A stretch of 64,000 nt of DNA from Heterobilharzia americana (taxonomy: Eukaryota > Platyhelminthes > Trematoda > Strigeidida > Schistosomatidae): the NCBI GenBank assembly GCA_944470555.2, contig OX104134.1:52505890-52569889 (forward strand), in the 5' to 3' direction. Positions within the stretch are counted from its first letter, which is position 1, and each line of letters starts with the position of its first letter. Below the pieces are notes generated by a model. That model was given only the letters and a program-made list of their open reading frames with translations. It did no database searches and had not been told where the DNA came from. The translations under genes were made by a program, and so were the position numbers. Of this stretch, positions 1 through 13,100 are shown in pieces.

Positions 1-1099
1 GCCCAGATAAACAGGGAAGGTTGGGCATAGAGCTGGCAACCCTAACCCGGAAAACAAATCCATTCGCTAAAGAAACTTCAAAGCACAGAAATAATATAAA
101 ACATAAAAACAAACAAATTCCCCGCTGGAATCAGAGAGACGAAATTACGCCAGTTGGGGAAATCCTTCAGGAAGCCAATTAACCGGTGTGTCTTCTCTTC
201 TCTCGATGAAAACTAAAATAAGAATGGGGACATGGAATGTCTGCACCATGTTTGAACCTAGCAAGGTTTGCCCTGATTGCAAAGGAGATGAGAAGACACG
301 GCACAGAATAGAAGTGCTAGGAATCTGCAAGGAATCTGAAGATGGAATGGAAGTGGACTCTCCAAACTGTCAACTGGGGAGGAGAGTCAATAATCTACTC
401 CGATACTGTCACACAGACAACAACCTAGAGCACACTGAGTTTTGCAGTGGCAATCATCATCTCTCCAACAGCATCGAAGGCTCTCATTCAGTGGGAAATA
501 ATCTTCTCCTGCAACATCAGGATCATGACAGCAAGATTCAACTCAAAAGGAAGAGAAGTCACAACCACACAATGCTACGTCACACTAAGCTACGCATCTA
601 CAAATAATGCGGATCAAGAGAAGAAGGAAATATTCCACAGACAACTGTAATCAGTACTGGACAAGACCGCACACCTGTTGGCGACATCAAAATTGTAATG
701 GATGTGGCGATATACATGCCAAACTGGGAGTGGTCAACACAGGAGGAGAAGCAGTCATGGGACGAGAAGCACTCGGTGAAATGATGAATGAGAATAGAGA
801 AGTGTTTTTCAGACTTCTTCACATTCAACGATTTGGCGATTGGAGGTGAGACAGTGTGTACAAACACAAGGATATTCACAAGGCAGTGACATGGAGTTGA
901 TTTCACCAGACACCAGATGGACACGCTACACTAGAAATTAGATCGACTTGATCTCACAGAAGGGAGACCTTAGCTTTTGGAATGACTGACAATGAGTCAT
1001 GATCCTGTTCCTGTCTACTCAAAGCAAGCAAAATTTTAAGTCGCCTCATCCTGGGAAGATTGAAATATGTGATGGATTCAAAATTACTGCCGAAAAAGA

Positions 1100-1165
1100 C
1101 TGGCTGACTGGCTGACTGGCTGGTTGGCTGGCTGGCTGGCTGGATGGCTGGATGGCTGGATGGCT
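1100..1165. repeat. CTGG/ATGG microsatellite inside RTE copy 1
   Basis: About 16 tetranucleotide units (ctgg, then atgg variants) replace part of the RT coding region between the segment equivalent to LERLRDAL and the one encoding SCADQIATL. The other RTE copies lack the expansion, so it arose in this copy. Confidence 0.9.
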
Positions 1166-1896
1166 TCAAGGAAAGCAAATCATATGCGGATCAAATTGCA
1201 ACGCCGCACTACACATCATCTCATGATAGAACACAGTACAGATCGCCAGTCAACTGGATGTCTACCTCAACTTCATCGACTTTGAAAACATATTCGACAG
1301 CGTCGACAGAGAAGTAATTTGGTAGGCAGCTGCTTCAACACTACGGTTTCAGTGCCACAAGCATTTATCAACCTCACTCAACAGCTATATGCTGTATGAT
1401 GGATGCTACATGCCAAGTGATTCACAGTGGAAGTTTAATGAAGATTTGAAGTGAAGACAGGTTGGCAGGTAAGACAAGGTTGCCGCCTACGGTGGTAGTA
1501 ACCACCGATGATCTTCCTGATTGTGGTCGACTGGACTGTACTAGACTGTACTGGACTGGATCATGCAACAGACAACTGTGAGTATCTGTGAGAAGATGGG
1601 CACACACTGACTGGACCGATGAAAAGACCCCAGAGGGAGATTTAGATTTCGCCGCCGATGATGATTTATGTCATATGTGTTATGTCGCACCAACTCGGAG
1701 ATCTACAGGCGCAAACCGACGAGGCATGGAAGGGAGATGGGACTGACTTCAAGCGAATGTAGAGAAGACAGAGGTGGAGGTGGTGAAGATACCCAACCAA
1801 CAACGACAACAACAACAAGCACCAATCACCATCAACTGGAGAACCCTTAAGTAGGTAGTAGTTTTTACCTATCTAGGCAGCATCGTTTCAACTACA

Positions 1897-1931
1897 GGCG
1901 GTGGCGGTGGCGTTAGCGGTGGCGGTGGCAC
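1897..1931. repeat. GGTGGC hexamer repeat in RTE copy 1
   Basis: Imperfect ggtggc units lie where the other copies encode the short Gly/Thr stretch STTGGTDEDV. This is a local expansion of a G-rich coding motif. Confidence 0.75.
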
Positions 1932-2230
1932 AGGTGAGGACGTCGAAGCCAGGATCGGAAAGACAGCAGGGCAGGCCTTCACCAACCTGAAACCAGTATG
2001 GTGATCTACTGCACTGCACTGCACTCAGTATAAAGCACGACTGAGATCCGGATTTTGAACACTAATTCAGTCAAGTCAGTGCTTCTATGTGATGGTTGAG
2101 AGGCTTGGCGCGTTACGAAAAGCATTTCCAATCAACTAGAGACATTCATCAATAGCTGTTACCTAGGCACACGTGATACTGACACTGAAGAGCAGATGGC
2201 CAGAATACTGAGAAAAAAAGCTTGAAAAAG

Positions 2231-5040
2231 AGCATTAAATTTGCGTAATCCTGGAGGATGAAGAGAGTGGATAGGTAAACTTTAAATGTGAATACAGAAG
2301 TGGTGTGAAGAGAGTGAAAAAACAAAAAGATGAGTATTTTAAATTCTATAGATAAAGTCATTCCCTATTTTTACCCGGCGAAGAGAGTGAGAAAGGCATT
2401 ACAAATTTCTTTAGAGTGCATAGCTTTGGATTGTTTATTCGAACTTCCGAAGCCTCAGTAATATGTCAAATTCTAATTCGGTGGGATGCGGTAAATCTCT
2501 TTTAACGCTTTCCTTTTATTCGCTCTGTGACCACTTTAAGCTAGATGATACAAATCAGAGTTTCTTGTAGATTTAACCTGTTCTTTCGCCAGCCGTAAAG
2601 GTAGGTATTGCCTTGATATAACTGTCTTCCTAGTAGCAACTAAACTGGTAAATACACATGGAACTGGGGAAACTTGGTAACTGGTCTTTCTTTCGATATA
2701 AAACGATTCGTTGATTAGAAGACAATAGCAGAGATAAACTGCATAAAATGTTCTATTAAGGATTCTTGATAACCTGTGGATAAGGAGCTCACCATATATA
2801 CTCCCATTAAGTTTTGGTTTTATGAGTAATGGTTTCTTTTGGACAGCTAATGACTTAAGTCTTTTAATTACTCATGTACATTTTATAAAATTGTGAGGAA
2901 AACCTATTTCAATTGATGGATTTGAAATTTACTCTGAATAACTCTGCAGAGTCTCGTTTTCGAAATTAGTTCAAATTGATCGTTGATCGTTTCGATGTGG
3001 TAGATGCCAGTGTGGAAGACAACTGTACATAATATCTATTCTTTATTAAACCACTACTTCTTTGACAAAAGTGGACAGTCACTAACGCAAATCTTTTCAC
3101 AGTTTGCAGACGAAAAATTGGTTTTGAAATTCAGTGGTACCTTTGAAAATTCTACAATATTTTCAAATAGCACCTTGACAGTTCTGTCATCAAACTAGAA
3201 AACATGATATTTGCATGCAATCTTTGTACCCGTCTACATCAGTTAAGTGGGAATGTATGATGAATCAAAAATGTACTATGAATTTGAGAGACCTTAAGTC
3301 TTCTTTTCGAGAATTTGAAATAATTGGTCATTTTGATGTATTTGCATAGTGTAATAAGAAGACAGAGGTTATCTGAGAAATGTGATGTATTCTTGAAATA
3401 CATTTTGAATAATCTGATCACACATTAACTTGTCAAGGGATTTTATATAGAGGATGGAAATAGTGTAGGGTACAATAAATAAATATAATACAAGATTTGG
3501 AAAATGTGGTGATAATAAGGAGGAATAGTATATTTCCACACCTAGTTTGGCATTAAAATGAGATGAAGATTACCAAGGTAAGTTTAAAGTAAGGACAAAC
3601 TGTTTCTGAATACACAATGAAAGTTTGAACTTTCATATAGATAAGTATACGGTCTTGACGGCTGTTGTTCGATTATCTAAAGGCTGTTTTGAGGTTAATC
3701 CTGTGACTTGTTTCTATGTGTTTACCTGTCGAAGATGACGTCTATCTGCTCCCTTTATTTATCGGATTATTTGAATGTAATTGTTTTCCGACCATTTAGG
3801 GAACAGCTCAACCACCCTCGACTTCATAGTTGGATTACCCCTCTTGATGTGCTCCAACACACACATATATAAATAGGGAAGACAGCGGGATCTGACGTAA
3901 TCTTCTCTGAGATGATGAGTTTTATTTTGAAGCATAGGTTTCGTTTTATTGATAATATTGGTTTTGGCTGCGCAGTATGTCTTTTTAACAACTGCATTCC
4001 TTCTTCGTCTTCAGATCATATTGTTTGATTCCCCCTTATATAAGGGGACAGAATACTAATTAGTTCTCACCATAAAGACATCTTCTGCCCCGACGAAGGA
4101 TGTTTACATCACGCTACTGTTTAAAAGAAAATCAAGCAGTATGATCTCTCAGCTATGCGCATGGATTAGGAAAAATTGAAAGGAAAACTTTATAACATTA
4201 GGAAAGCAGTCAAATTAAAGAAAAAATTCAGAAAACTGATTATCTTATAGAAGGGCTTTTTGCTATACTTCTATGTATATGAATTGCCTTGAAATTTGAT
4301 CAGTTTTATTCAAGAGCAAAAATTATTGCTTCATTTGAAATGTCTTTGAGTTGACTGTGACAACTGAATGGGTGGCTGATATGAAGAATTTTGTCAGGTA
4401 AAAGTGTTCAAACACAAATGTTATTGTGTAGGTCATTTGTTTGATTGATAAAATAATTTTATATGTGATGGACACATATTTGAGAACTGATTTGGAAACG
4501 TTTCGGTCTTATTTTTTTAATGTTGAATGCTAGAAAGCATTGAGTGGAAATTCATGAATTCTTCTAATGGGATATGTCTTGTTGCTCAAGATTTGTATCA
4601 TTTCTTAGAAATAATCTCTTTTTGGCTATCGAACTTTCAGTTGATATTGCATTTATCTATTGAAATTCACTGCTTACTTGATTAAGTATTGACGGTCACT
4701 TTAGTTGGCAGTATCCTGTTTTCACAAGACTTGCACACTTTAAAATGCATGGCGGTAAGGAATAATGCATTTAATGTGAAAATGGATTCTTGAGCTTTTA
4801 TTCTGCTATTACTGCATGGTTTATCTTCATAAATATTCATGGCCGTTATGTAATGGGTAGACAATAAATAACTACCAAGTTTTAGCTTGATTGTTGAAAT
4901 GTGAGTGGTTTCAAGATGCATTTAACTTGATACTTTAATCTTGATACTTTTTAGCTTTTATCTTGAGTCATAAGCAGCCCTAGTAATTAATCAATGTTTT
5001 CAAAATCATTTAAGGTTCATGTTAGAAAAAATTTTCATAG
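2231..5040. other. AT-rich non-coding sequence, no gene seen
   Basis: Presumably an upstream PKG intron or 5' flank. I found no exon with PKG similarity and no element with recognisable coding. A small palindrome (cccttatataaggg) is seen near 4032. The 3790-4110 part is somewhat GC-richer and may be an old repeat, but I cannot assign it. Confidence 0.5.
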
Positions 5041-5043
5041 AAA

Positions 5044-5262
5044 TGTTTGTTCAAAATGATATGGATACGCCAGGAACTTCTTTCCTTCATTCTGATGATG
5101 CCCAAGTGTTTTGTAAAGTTGAATGAAAGACCAAGTCAGTTTCGTCAATCATCTCAATCACAAACACAAAAATCATATCAGACTCTCAGACTGCGATATG
5201 CAGCAATTTCATATGATGGAGAAACAATCAATTTCATGTATAGTCAAAATCCAATGCCATAA
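5044..5262 (+). other. Coding-like segment of unknown origin, probably frameshifted
   Basis: Two overlapping frames each give protein-like residue composition. The first reads MFVQNDMDTPGTSFLHSDDA and onward to a stop near 5130. The adjacent frame continues as NERPSQFRQSSQ and then LRYAAISYDGETINFMYSQN to a stop at 5260-5262. The switch falls near 5125, as expected for a decayed retrocopy or element fragment, or for a chance pair. There is no obvious splice context and I recognise no family. It is not part of PKG as far as I can see. Confidence 0.25.
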
Positions 5263-5739
5263 ATGAAACCCACTGAGCTGAAAAAGACTAATGAAATAGA
5301 CAGATGTTATAAATTGCAGCGCTTGAAATGATACTACGTTAGAAAGTCAAGGTAATTATCAAACCCACTTCATAGGCCACCTTGTATGCACGATTTGCTG
5401 GAAATCACTCTAGTAACTAAATTACTTTTCATACGAGTAGCTTAGAAAATTATCCATTCTAGTCTGAAACAGAAGAAGTATGTTTAAATATTCTTTTGGT
5501 TTTCATACAGGAGTCATTATCACTTTACGGTGTTCGTTGAATACGTACGGTCGTGTACACACATTCAGATTTTCGTTGATTAAGACTGAATGAAATCAAA
5601 AGTTGATTACCAGCAGTTACATCTTCTGACTAGCACATGTAAACATAATTGTGTTTGTCAAAGTTCTCATTCAACGCCTTGCTGAAATGTTGTCATTAGT
5701 CAATAAAGTTCGATGAAATATGATTTCAAGGTAGCATTC
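5263..5739. other. Non-coding, nothing recognised
   Basis: AT-rich sequence between the coding-like segment and the ribozyme repeat. No exon, RNA gene or repeat was identified by eye. Confidence 0.5.
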
Positions 5740-5830
5740 GTCGTGGATTGATATCAGTTGAGGAACTATTAAAAATCTAGAAGAACTGGACAGTTGTTAC
5801 GTCCTAGTGTGGGATCCCTTAGCGACATGC
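5740..5830 (-). repeat. Degenerate hammerhead-bearing repeat (family 2), fused to PLE1
   Basis: The plus strand shows tggattgatatcagtt, shared with the copy near 21041, followed by the reverse complement of a family-2 hammerhead. On the minus strand the core reads CTAAGGG where the best copies have CTGATGAG, and GTAA where GAAA is expected. Both catalytic boxes are damaged and activity is unlikely. It abuts the GIY-YIG end of the PLE fragment directly. PLEs are known to carry hammerhead motifs in their pseudo-LTRs, so this may be the element's own terminal repeat or a recombinant junction. Confidence 0.6.
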
Positions 5831-6840
5831 AACCATAACCCTGCCACAGGAGCAAGTAAACTGATATACACACAGTGATGTAGTCCAATGCTCTAGCTTA
5901 TCCTTTGCATACCGGTTAGTGAGTTTCTGACAGGAAAATTTGATTCTAAGATTGGTGGCATAGGCCGCTGTATTCGTGGATCTTGATAGTCCCTTTCTGA
6001 GTATGTCTGCCACATTATCTCCCTTGAATTCAACTTTCAACAACTGAATCTTTTTCAGAGCAGTTTGCACGCGTTTCGTGGTGATTTTCGGTTTTAAATT
6101 CTTACCCACAGATTTCAATGGGTATCCGCTTTTCACCAGGGTTTCTTGTAAGTTTCTAATTCACCTCCAATGGTATCCTCCGTACATATTCTTCACATTA
6201 TTAAGGAGAGCAAACTGATAACTTTTTCCTGTTTAAGGGGACACAACCCTGAAAATTAACAAAATGCCCGTTTCAAATGGTCTTTCTGTAAATAGATCTA
6301 TGGACTAAATTATTATCTATTCTTTGAAGACTGATATCAAGGAAGTGAAATTTCGAGTCTAACTCAGCTTCCAGAGTAAATTTGGCAAAGGAATAAGCAC
6401 TAATGAAAGTTTGAGGCAGGTTTTTGAGGTTCTTGTTCCTTTCACGAATAAAAAAATATCATCTATGTCTTTTGTCGATATAAAGCTGATTCTTTTTCAA
6501 AGGTTGGGTTTTCCAAGCCAACCACAAAGCAGTCAGCTAGAAGGGGTCCCATAAGAGATATCATTGTCACGCCGTCTGTCGGTCTGTAGATTTGGATATT
6601 AAACCTAAAGGGTAAGTTAAAAGTACATTGGATTTTGCAGTTACTTCTAGTCTTGTGTCATGGCAAAGACAGGTTGTCATCTACTTCTAAGGCTAGAGTT
6701 TCCACTACTTCTAAAAGCCGCTTCCATGAATGTTTTCGTTTCACTGTATGATATTATATTGATTCTAACCTAATTCTGCGTTCCTGCTTTCATGGATGAA
6801 ACAAAGAAGTACTCAAGGACAGTACACCTTAGTATAGGCT
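5819..6840 (-). mobile_element. Penelope-like element fragment (RT to GIY-YIG start)
   Basis: Read on the minus strand from about 6700, frames give LLEVVETLALEVDDN, then an RT motif YRPTDGVTM...GPLLADCF (6500-6600). Next comes FISAYSFAKFTLEAEL (6360-6420) with KFHFLDISLQRIDN, then the open frame 6136-5819. That frame contains ADILRKGLSRSTN and LEHWTTSLCVYQFTCSCG, which is the entry to the PLE GIY-YIG endonuclease. The sequence breaks off just after CSCG, so the catalytic GYIG stretch is absent. Several frameshifts and stops are present. PLE assignment rests on the RT plus GIY-YIG arrangement; the element is dead. Confidence 0.8.
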
Positions 6841-8560
6841 TTATCAAATAAACCTTATGAAAATGATCTCAAGATTTTTAATAAAATCCAAAACCAGTCC
6901 ATCAATTATAATTTACTTCATGGAAATATATTACAAAAAACAAACTAAACAACAACTTTGCATTTTTAATTAAAACACATAGCTTATGGTTTAAGCTCAT
7001 TTAATAATGAAAAATGACTGCGTCGATAAAATGTTTTTTTCTGGATATGATCAAGCTACAGAATAAAGGTGTAGCCAAGTAATGAACTGTGTCTCATTTC
7101 TCGCAATTCATTGAGAAACGCCACAAAGTTATAGTCCACACTGTTGATAGAACCTTGAAACATGAAGAATAACGATCTTCATGGTCTATGAAAACTGCTC
7201 TGGAAGTGTCAGCTTTCTAAAAATGCAAAGAACACAAAGTAAAAACAGCTGTCTTAGAAAACATTGAAAACCGTCTTCATAACCGTATTCACTGCATAGT
7301 CAATAACCTTGTGTTAGATTGGGAAGCGAGTATGATTTTGGTTAGTTCCAACTTGAGGGACGCACAAACATTTTTATATGCAGTTCTTTGTAGTCACAAA
7401 ATAAAAATGAAACAAACAGCTGGTTGACGGTTGTTGAAAGCACAGGTGTAAAATAGCAGGTAATACCTGCGTTAGTTACAGAAGCATGTTTCCAGAAATG
7501 CTTTGGAAACATTATCAAAAATGTGACCTTTCCAGAAGGAGGTAATTCCGAGAATAGTTTTAAAGGTATAAGGTATATTTCTACGTTAATCAAATACATT
7601 GTGATATTTTTGTCTGTACTCTAGTTTACAAATGATCTTATGTTTCTGAATTATCTGGGATACGTGCGCCCACAACTTGACCAAATCTTGGTTGGAGACG
7701 TTGAAAAACGTTAGTATGTTATTAAGATGCAACTAACTAATTATTAATTCCCAAGCAAAAATTCAGAAGTTAACCATCTGAAAAAGTTATATGATGTTTC
7801 GAGCTCAGGCTGCTTAGAAATATACAAAAAGGCTGTAAAATCAATTATTTTGACTGGTTGCTTCCTAAAACTATCGTGACATCCCTGTCCACTCATTCAA
7901 CCTCTTAGATTTAATCATGTTGTTGATAGCATTGCTAATATTCACCTCGTGATACATGCTGTCATTTTAAATAAGCTATCAAAACTCATGTTTTATTCCA
8001 AAAACTTAAAATAAATGTGACGTGAAGTAAAGGGATCTATTTGTTTACAGTAGACTGTATAATGTTTTCCACAAATTGAATGAAAGGATAAAAACTCAGA
8101 TTCTCCGATCATATCGTCTTCAATATGCTTGTGTGTTCCATTACAGAATCCATTACTTTGTAAAACTTATATTGTTGATGGAGTCATGTTGTTCGCATTC
8201 ACCTATACCTTGAGTTTTGAATATTCTTCCATGCTTTTTAAGCCTTCTTACCATTAGAAGAGAAAAATATGATTTAATATTTTACATATTACCAGTTAAA
8301 GCTGAAAATAAATAGATATAAGGAGCCCAAATGCACAGAGAAATTCTAATCCTCTTAATATTAAATTATCAATTCCCAGTTCAACCATTCTAGTTAGAAC
8401 AACCTTATACTAACAAGATTTTACTATCAACTCCAACACTAACAATTTTCTTAGTTTTCTAAAGAATGCTTTATATTTTACATCTAAATCTGGAAAATAT
8501 TTAAATATATTCACTATTTTTTCCTCACTGGAAGATAACCTTTATTCTCTTGCATATTAG
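6841..8560. other. Upstream intron of PKG, no other gene seen
   Basis: AT-rich sequence ending in the acceptor tgcatattag at 8551-8560. The preceding PKG exon must end in codon phase 1; I could not find it here. Confidence 0.6.
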
Positions 8561-8674
8561 ACGGTTATGTAGAGGTACTAAAAGCTGGTGAGCGTTTGCG
8601 TGAAATGGGTCCTGGAACGGTTTTCGGTGAATTGGCTATCCTATACAACTGTACAAGAACGGCAAGTGTTAGGG
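8561..8674 (+). CDS. PKG exon: end of cGMP-binding domain A
   Basis: Acceptor ...tattag precedes 8561 and donor gtatgt follows 8674. The exon starts two bases into a codon and ends with one base of the next. It encodes 37 complete codons including [17 protein letters not shown] and the phosphate-binding cassette [15 protein letters not shown]. The cassette's Glu and Arg contact the cyclic phosphate in this family, and the Thr after Arg is the residue associated with cGMP preference. It joins in phase to the exon at 13101. The N-terminal leucine zipper, autoinhibitory segment and first half of domain A are not visible in the window. Confidence 0.93.
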
Positions 8675-11600
8675 GTATGTTTCTATATCATACTTCATAC
8701 CTATTGAATACTTTATAAATTTATTGAATTATTAGTAAAAATCATTTATCATGAGCCTTGCTGATTTAGTTCATGGAATAAAAGATTCAGATTCCCTCAG
8801 TTTAATGGTTTGTCACGTACAAAGAGGCAACTTAAAAATCTATATAATATTTTAAAGGAAAATATCTATCACGTTGAAAAAATGGGGAAGCAAAGATAAA
8901 GCGTCGTGTGTCATCATGGACACAAACCACTGCTGAAATAATGCATTGTGTTTGGATCTAATTCGTGGGAAGATAGATTAAAACTCGCTAATTACTCACT
9001 ACCCACTACCCATCAATAATATTAAGATACATCACTAGTTTTAATAATGAAAAAAGTACATCAAATCAGTCTTGATTGTTGGTTATTGTTCATGCGAAGA
9101 TAATGAAAGTGGAGTCACTGTTTCTACTAGTCAGTTGATGGTTATGAAAACACAGCTAGTTGCACTCTCTTTCGTACGTCGAGAGTATTTGAATTTGATC
9201 ATGTGCAAGGCCTCGGGATTCTTGATATAACTAAAAACGTTTTAATTGAAACCAATGCAAGAGCATTGATTCTCAGTCCTATTTCTAATAAATGCAATGC
9301 ATTCGCCTATTTGTTTTTTAGGATTCCTAACGTTTGCTGAGGTTTTCAATGCTATATTAGATTTGTTTATTTGTTTTATAACACGCAGTGATCTGATATT
9401 ATTTACTTGACGTTTCGAGCAAGCTTTAGAATCTATGCTTCCTCATTCTGACATTCATCTGCCAGATGTTGTGAGAAGCATCTTATTATAAAGTGATTAA
9501 AATAAGACCTGTATTGTTTCGTCTTGTATTTCAGTGAAGCAGGATGTGAATAACAACACGTATTGCTTACAAAATGTATTCACTTCTCTGCTGAGCGATT
9601 AATGATCACATTTGAAAATAACTGTTATACCAGCAGGATGGAATGAAGGAATAAGATACACTTTTTAACCTCACGCATTAAGCAGTTACGTAACAACCAT
9701 GAAAAGCTTTCAGTGAATGAGTCCCGCAGGTCATTTAGAAGGAATCGTGGTATGCGATTCCAAGACTGCTGCTGCGAATCCTGCTGCAACCCAAGTTTCA
9801 GCTTCAGTTACCTAACTTTTCAACAATACCAGCTTTCATATCATGGTTTATTATTATCATTAGGATTTTAATTTTGCGTTTTTTCTTGAAAAAGTTAAGA
9901 CTAAACTATCGTACCATACGTTGGAATATTTTTTTTAGAAACCTGAACGTGGTGGGCTAACATCACGTGTACCTCTCATTTACAAACTTGGATGCAGAAA
10001 GAATAATATGAGCTCATTTTTATTTCACAGAAGTGCCGTAAGTGCTTGCAAGTCACACAATACCAAAATATATGCGTTACAGTAAAATATTTATCGACTT
10101 GACGAGAAAGTACTGATGGAAACAAGAGTAGAAAGATTCTGAATTACATGGGTCAGTTGCTGAGGAACGGACTGTGAGGAATTCTAAGAATGTCTAATAT
10201 TTGTTGGGTAACTAGGGGAGGTTTCTTGAAAAAGAATAACAAGTGAATGCAAACAGCAACTAAAAAGGTACTGAAAATAAAACCATAGATTATTTAGCTA
10301 GCTATACGAACTTCAATATTTATCAAGTTACTCCTTCGAACACAGTTTTCTGGTACGGCCGAATAGAGTTATGTTTAATTTCTTTTGGAGCTTGTATGAC
10401 AGAAGATTTTAAATTTTAAAGGAAATCTACTCTAAGTCTTAATTTACATTAGAAGAAAGGAATACCTGAATCAACGTAAAGGCAAGTTATGAATAAATTA
10501 AATAATAATAAATGATAGAAAATTACTTCGAAATACCATCCGCGATGAACTGCAACCTGAAGTATCTAGATTCCCGTGAAACAAGTTCTGTTTATGGTCA
10601 GTCATCATTTAATAAAGCTACACACTGATTAGTGAGACGCCTGGAACTAATTCGTGTTAAGTAAGCTACCTGTGATTAAAAGGCTGCCTTTAAGTGTGTC
10701 CAAGTGGAAGACATAAATATTTCTCATCAACTTATACTTCCATTTGAAGTTCCGTCTTCATTTACAAAGATTCCAACTGAAAACCCATAGCAGATGTAGG
10801 TCAGTGCTCTGACATTCTTCTTTTATCTGATGATGAATTCAAACAGACTTTACTATTGTCCACTGGAGATATGCATTTTCAGTACAAAAATGTCTTATAG
10901 TGTCAAATTGACAGGGTCATTATAGGTGGCCTGTTGAGTTCAATCCTGGCTGAAATTTTAACGAATCATCTAGATTAGATGAAAACAAGACTTAGAATTA
11001 ATAAAACAGTGTTTTACGTCGGATGCTTTGACGACACACTGGTCATTTGTAATCGTCAAAAAAAGTACTTTATATGCATTTTTCACTATGATGAATACAT
11101 CTTTGGAACTTGCTATTCATGTCACACCAGATATCAGGTTATCGAAAATGAAACTTCATCTTGTGTGTGCAGTATTGCAAGTATTATATCAGAATGTAAT
11201 GTACCAAGAAGATTCAGTATATTAAAAGCGTGATTTTGATTATTACAAATGAATATGAGCAATAAAGATTAGTTCACATTATTCTGCTTCAGTTGTTGCT
11301 TTTGCTGCATTCAAGTTGTAATCTATCTGGTTGCTATCCTCGAAGCTTTATATTTGCCGTTTGTACGTAATGTCTTTTAAGCCATAGATACGACTTTATG
11401 TAAGCCGAGATGTACAAACGAATCTTTCTCCGAGTTTATAATTTCACTGCCAGTAGGCAAATGACAAAGTATATTGTGATCTGCAACATTACAGTAAGTA
11501 GAATAATAAGGTTATTTTGTTTTTAGTTGATAAGCCGACTGTCTCAATTTTTATTTCTTAGAAATATTTGTTCGCAATCATAGTACACCTTTGCCGTGAT

Positions 11601-13100
11601 AAATAACCCTAATACCTTCATTTTTGACCAAAGAATACTATTTTTATGAATTTATGTGAATATAATAGATATACTAAGACTCAAAATTTCAACTTATTCC
11701 TTTGGATATGGAAGAAACTGTTGATTACTACACTGTTTCATCTTGGACCCTTTGACACTTAGGAAAAGTTAGCAACAAAGCTGTCAAACAATATTCAGAT
11801 AACTGAGGTTACAGAACTGAGATTTTTAATAGCTGCAATCAGCTTAATGTGTTACTATGCACACTAGTACCCACAAAACTCGACAAAACATGTTTGCAGA
11901 TCATCCAACCCTATTTTCAGTAAATGTAACACATGTGATTAGATGTAGTTTGACGACAGTTTACAAATTTGAGGGTTAACTTAAAGAAAAATTCTTCTGT
12001 TAGAAAGGCAGTAACAAGTTAGAGTGTAGCTACTTTCTAAAATCTTTAACTGGCTATTAATAGTTGGTACAGAAGAAATGGCAGAAATATGACATGTATC
12101 TTAAGACTTGGTACCAGACAGTGTTATCTACATAAGGTGTACGAAGTTAAGGTGATTCATGTAATTCACCATGATTAGCATCTGCAGAAATTTATTTTCA
12201 ATGTATATATTAATATTATAATATGTTTGCAAGACACAGTTCATGCAATGATCAAATTCATCGTTTGGATTTAATGCCAATCAATTCTGACATGGTATTT
12301 TTAGATATGAACTATTAGTGAACAAATTGGTTAGCACCGAAATTCAAAATATGAGTTCTTCAAATAAAGTTATACTTAGCTTCTCTCATTTCATTGTAAA
12401 TAAATATTAGCTTTTCAAGATTAAAGAAATGCAAATACAATGGAAAGGACCTTTCTGCCACAGTTTTTACTGAAAGTTCATGAAATCTGTTTAAAACATC
12501 CTAGAACCACTTTTAAGGGGGTGAAACAATGGGAAAGTAAGCTTTCTTTTGAACCATCTAGTCCTCAATTTTAACGAGGTAGTTGAGAGTGAATGACAAA
12601 CCTGATAAACATCTTAAAAACTTGAACACATGATTGTTGAGAGTGAAGTGTTGAAATTAAGTAACGTAATCCTACTCCACTGCAAAACAGGTTCTTAATC
12701 CAGTAATCTCTTCACTTCACTACCATTAGAAATGTTGATCCAGTTCTTCTGAAATAAAATGATTGGCTGGTACTTATGCGAAATTCAGTGAGTTTGAAAT
12801 CTTTGCAGACTAACAATAAAAAGCTGCGAAAATAACACAAATTACGTGATTATGTTACTAGTTTAGTGGTATTTGTCTGTCGTATTTATTCCATTATCGT
12901 CATCATCTTCAAGTATGATTTATAGCCGCATCATCCATAGTGAGTTGGTTGCTTATTCAGCCATTCTTCTCTGACATTTAATATGATAATGTTATCACTA
13001 TTTACAAACAGTATACATTAGCTAAAGACAGTTTTTGAGTGGCAACAAGCAATGTTTGTAATTTTCATCATTGTTTATCATTTTTTTGAATTGTTTACAG
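8675..13100 (+). other. PKG intron (4.4 kb)
   Basis: GT-AG intron between the two domain A exons. It contains a dispersed-repeat fragment at 9340-9560; the rest is AT-rich with no supported gene. A short open frame at 10979-11233 has no recognisable similarity. Confidence 0.8.
9340..9560 (-). repeat. Dispersed repeat related to the PLE3 terminal sequence
   Basis: The minus strand carries gctcgaaacgtcaagtaaat (9400-9420), then the reverse complement of tttgtttatttgttttataa. The same order of motifs appears at 44525-44600 beside the PLE at 43.7-44.4 kb. It is probably a detached PLE-associated terminal repeat or SINE. Confidence 0.5.

Larger units (their letters stand above)
1..2230 (+). mobile_element. 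RTE-clade non-LTR retrotransposon, degenerate copy 1
   Basis: Bases 1-200 match, in the same order, the 5' untranslated segment of the minus-strand copy at 16029-19252 (starts with aaacagggaaggttgggcat). The endonuclease start GTWNV-T-MFEPSK is readable at 215-265, but frameshifts and stops follow. Near 955 the endonuclease C-terminal part jumps directly to the RT segment KGD-L..., so about 950 bp present in the long copy are missing. RT and C-terminal sequence continues to about 2230, where homology stops before the usual 3' end. The first base of the window is inside or at the start of the element, so its true 5' edge may lie outside. RTE elements encode an AP-type endonuclease and reverse transcriptase; this copy cannot make either. 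Confidence 0.9.

Noticed and set aside
2400..8560. N-terminal PKG exons
   Set aside because: I searched for the KEGDVGS and DCMYP-type segments and leucine zipper in all frames by eye and found none; probably upstream of the window.
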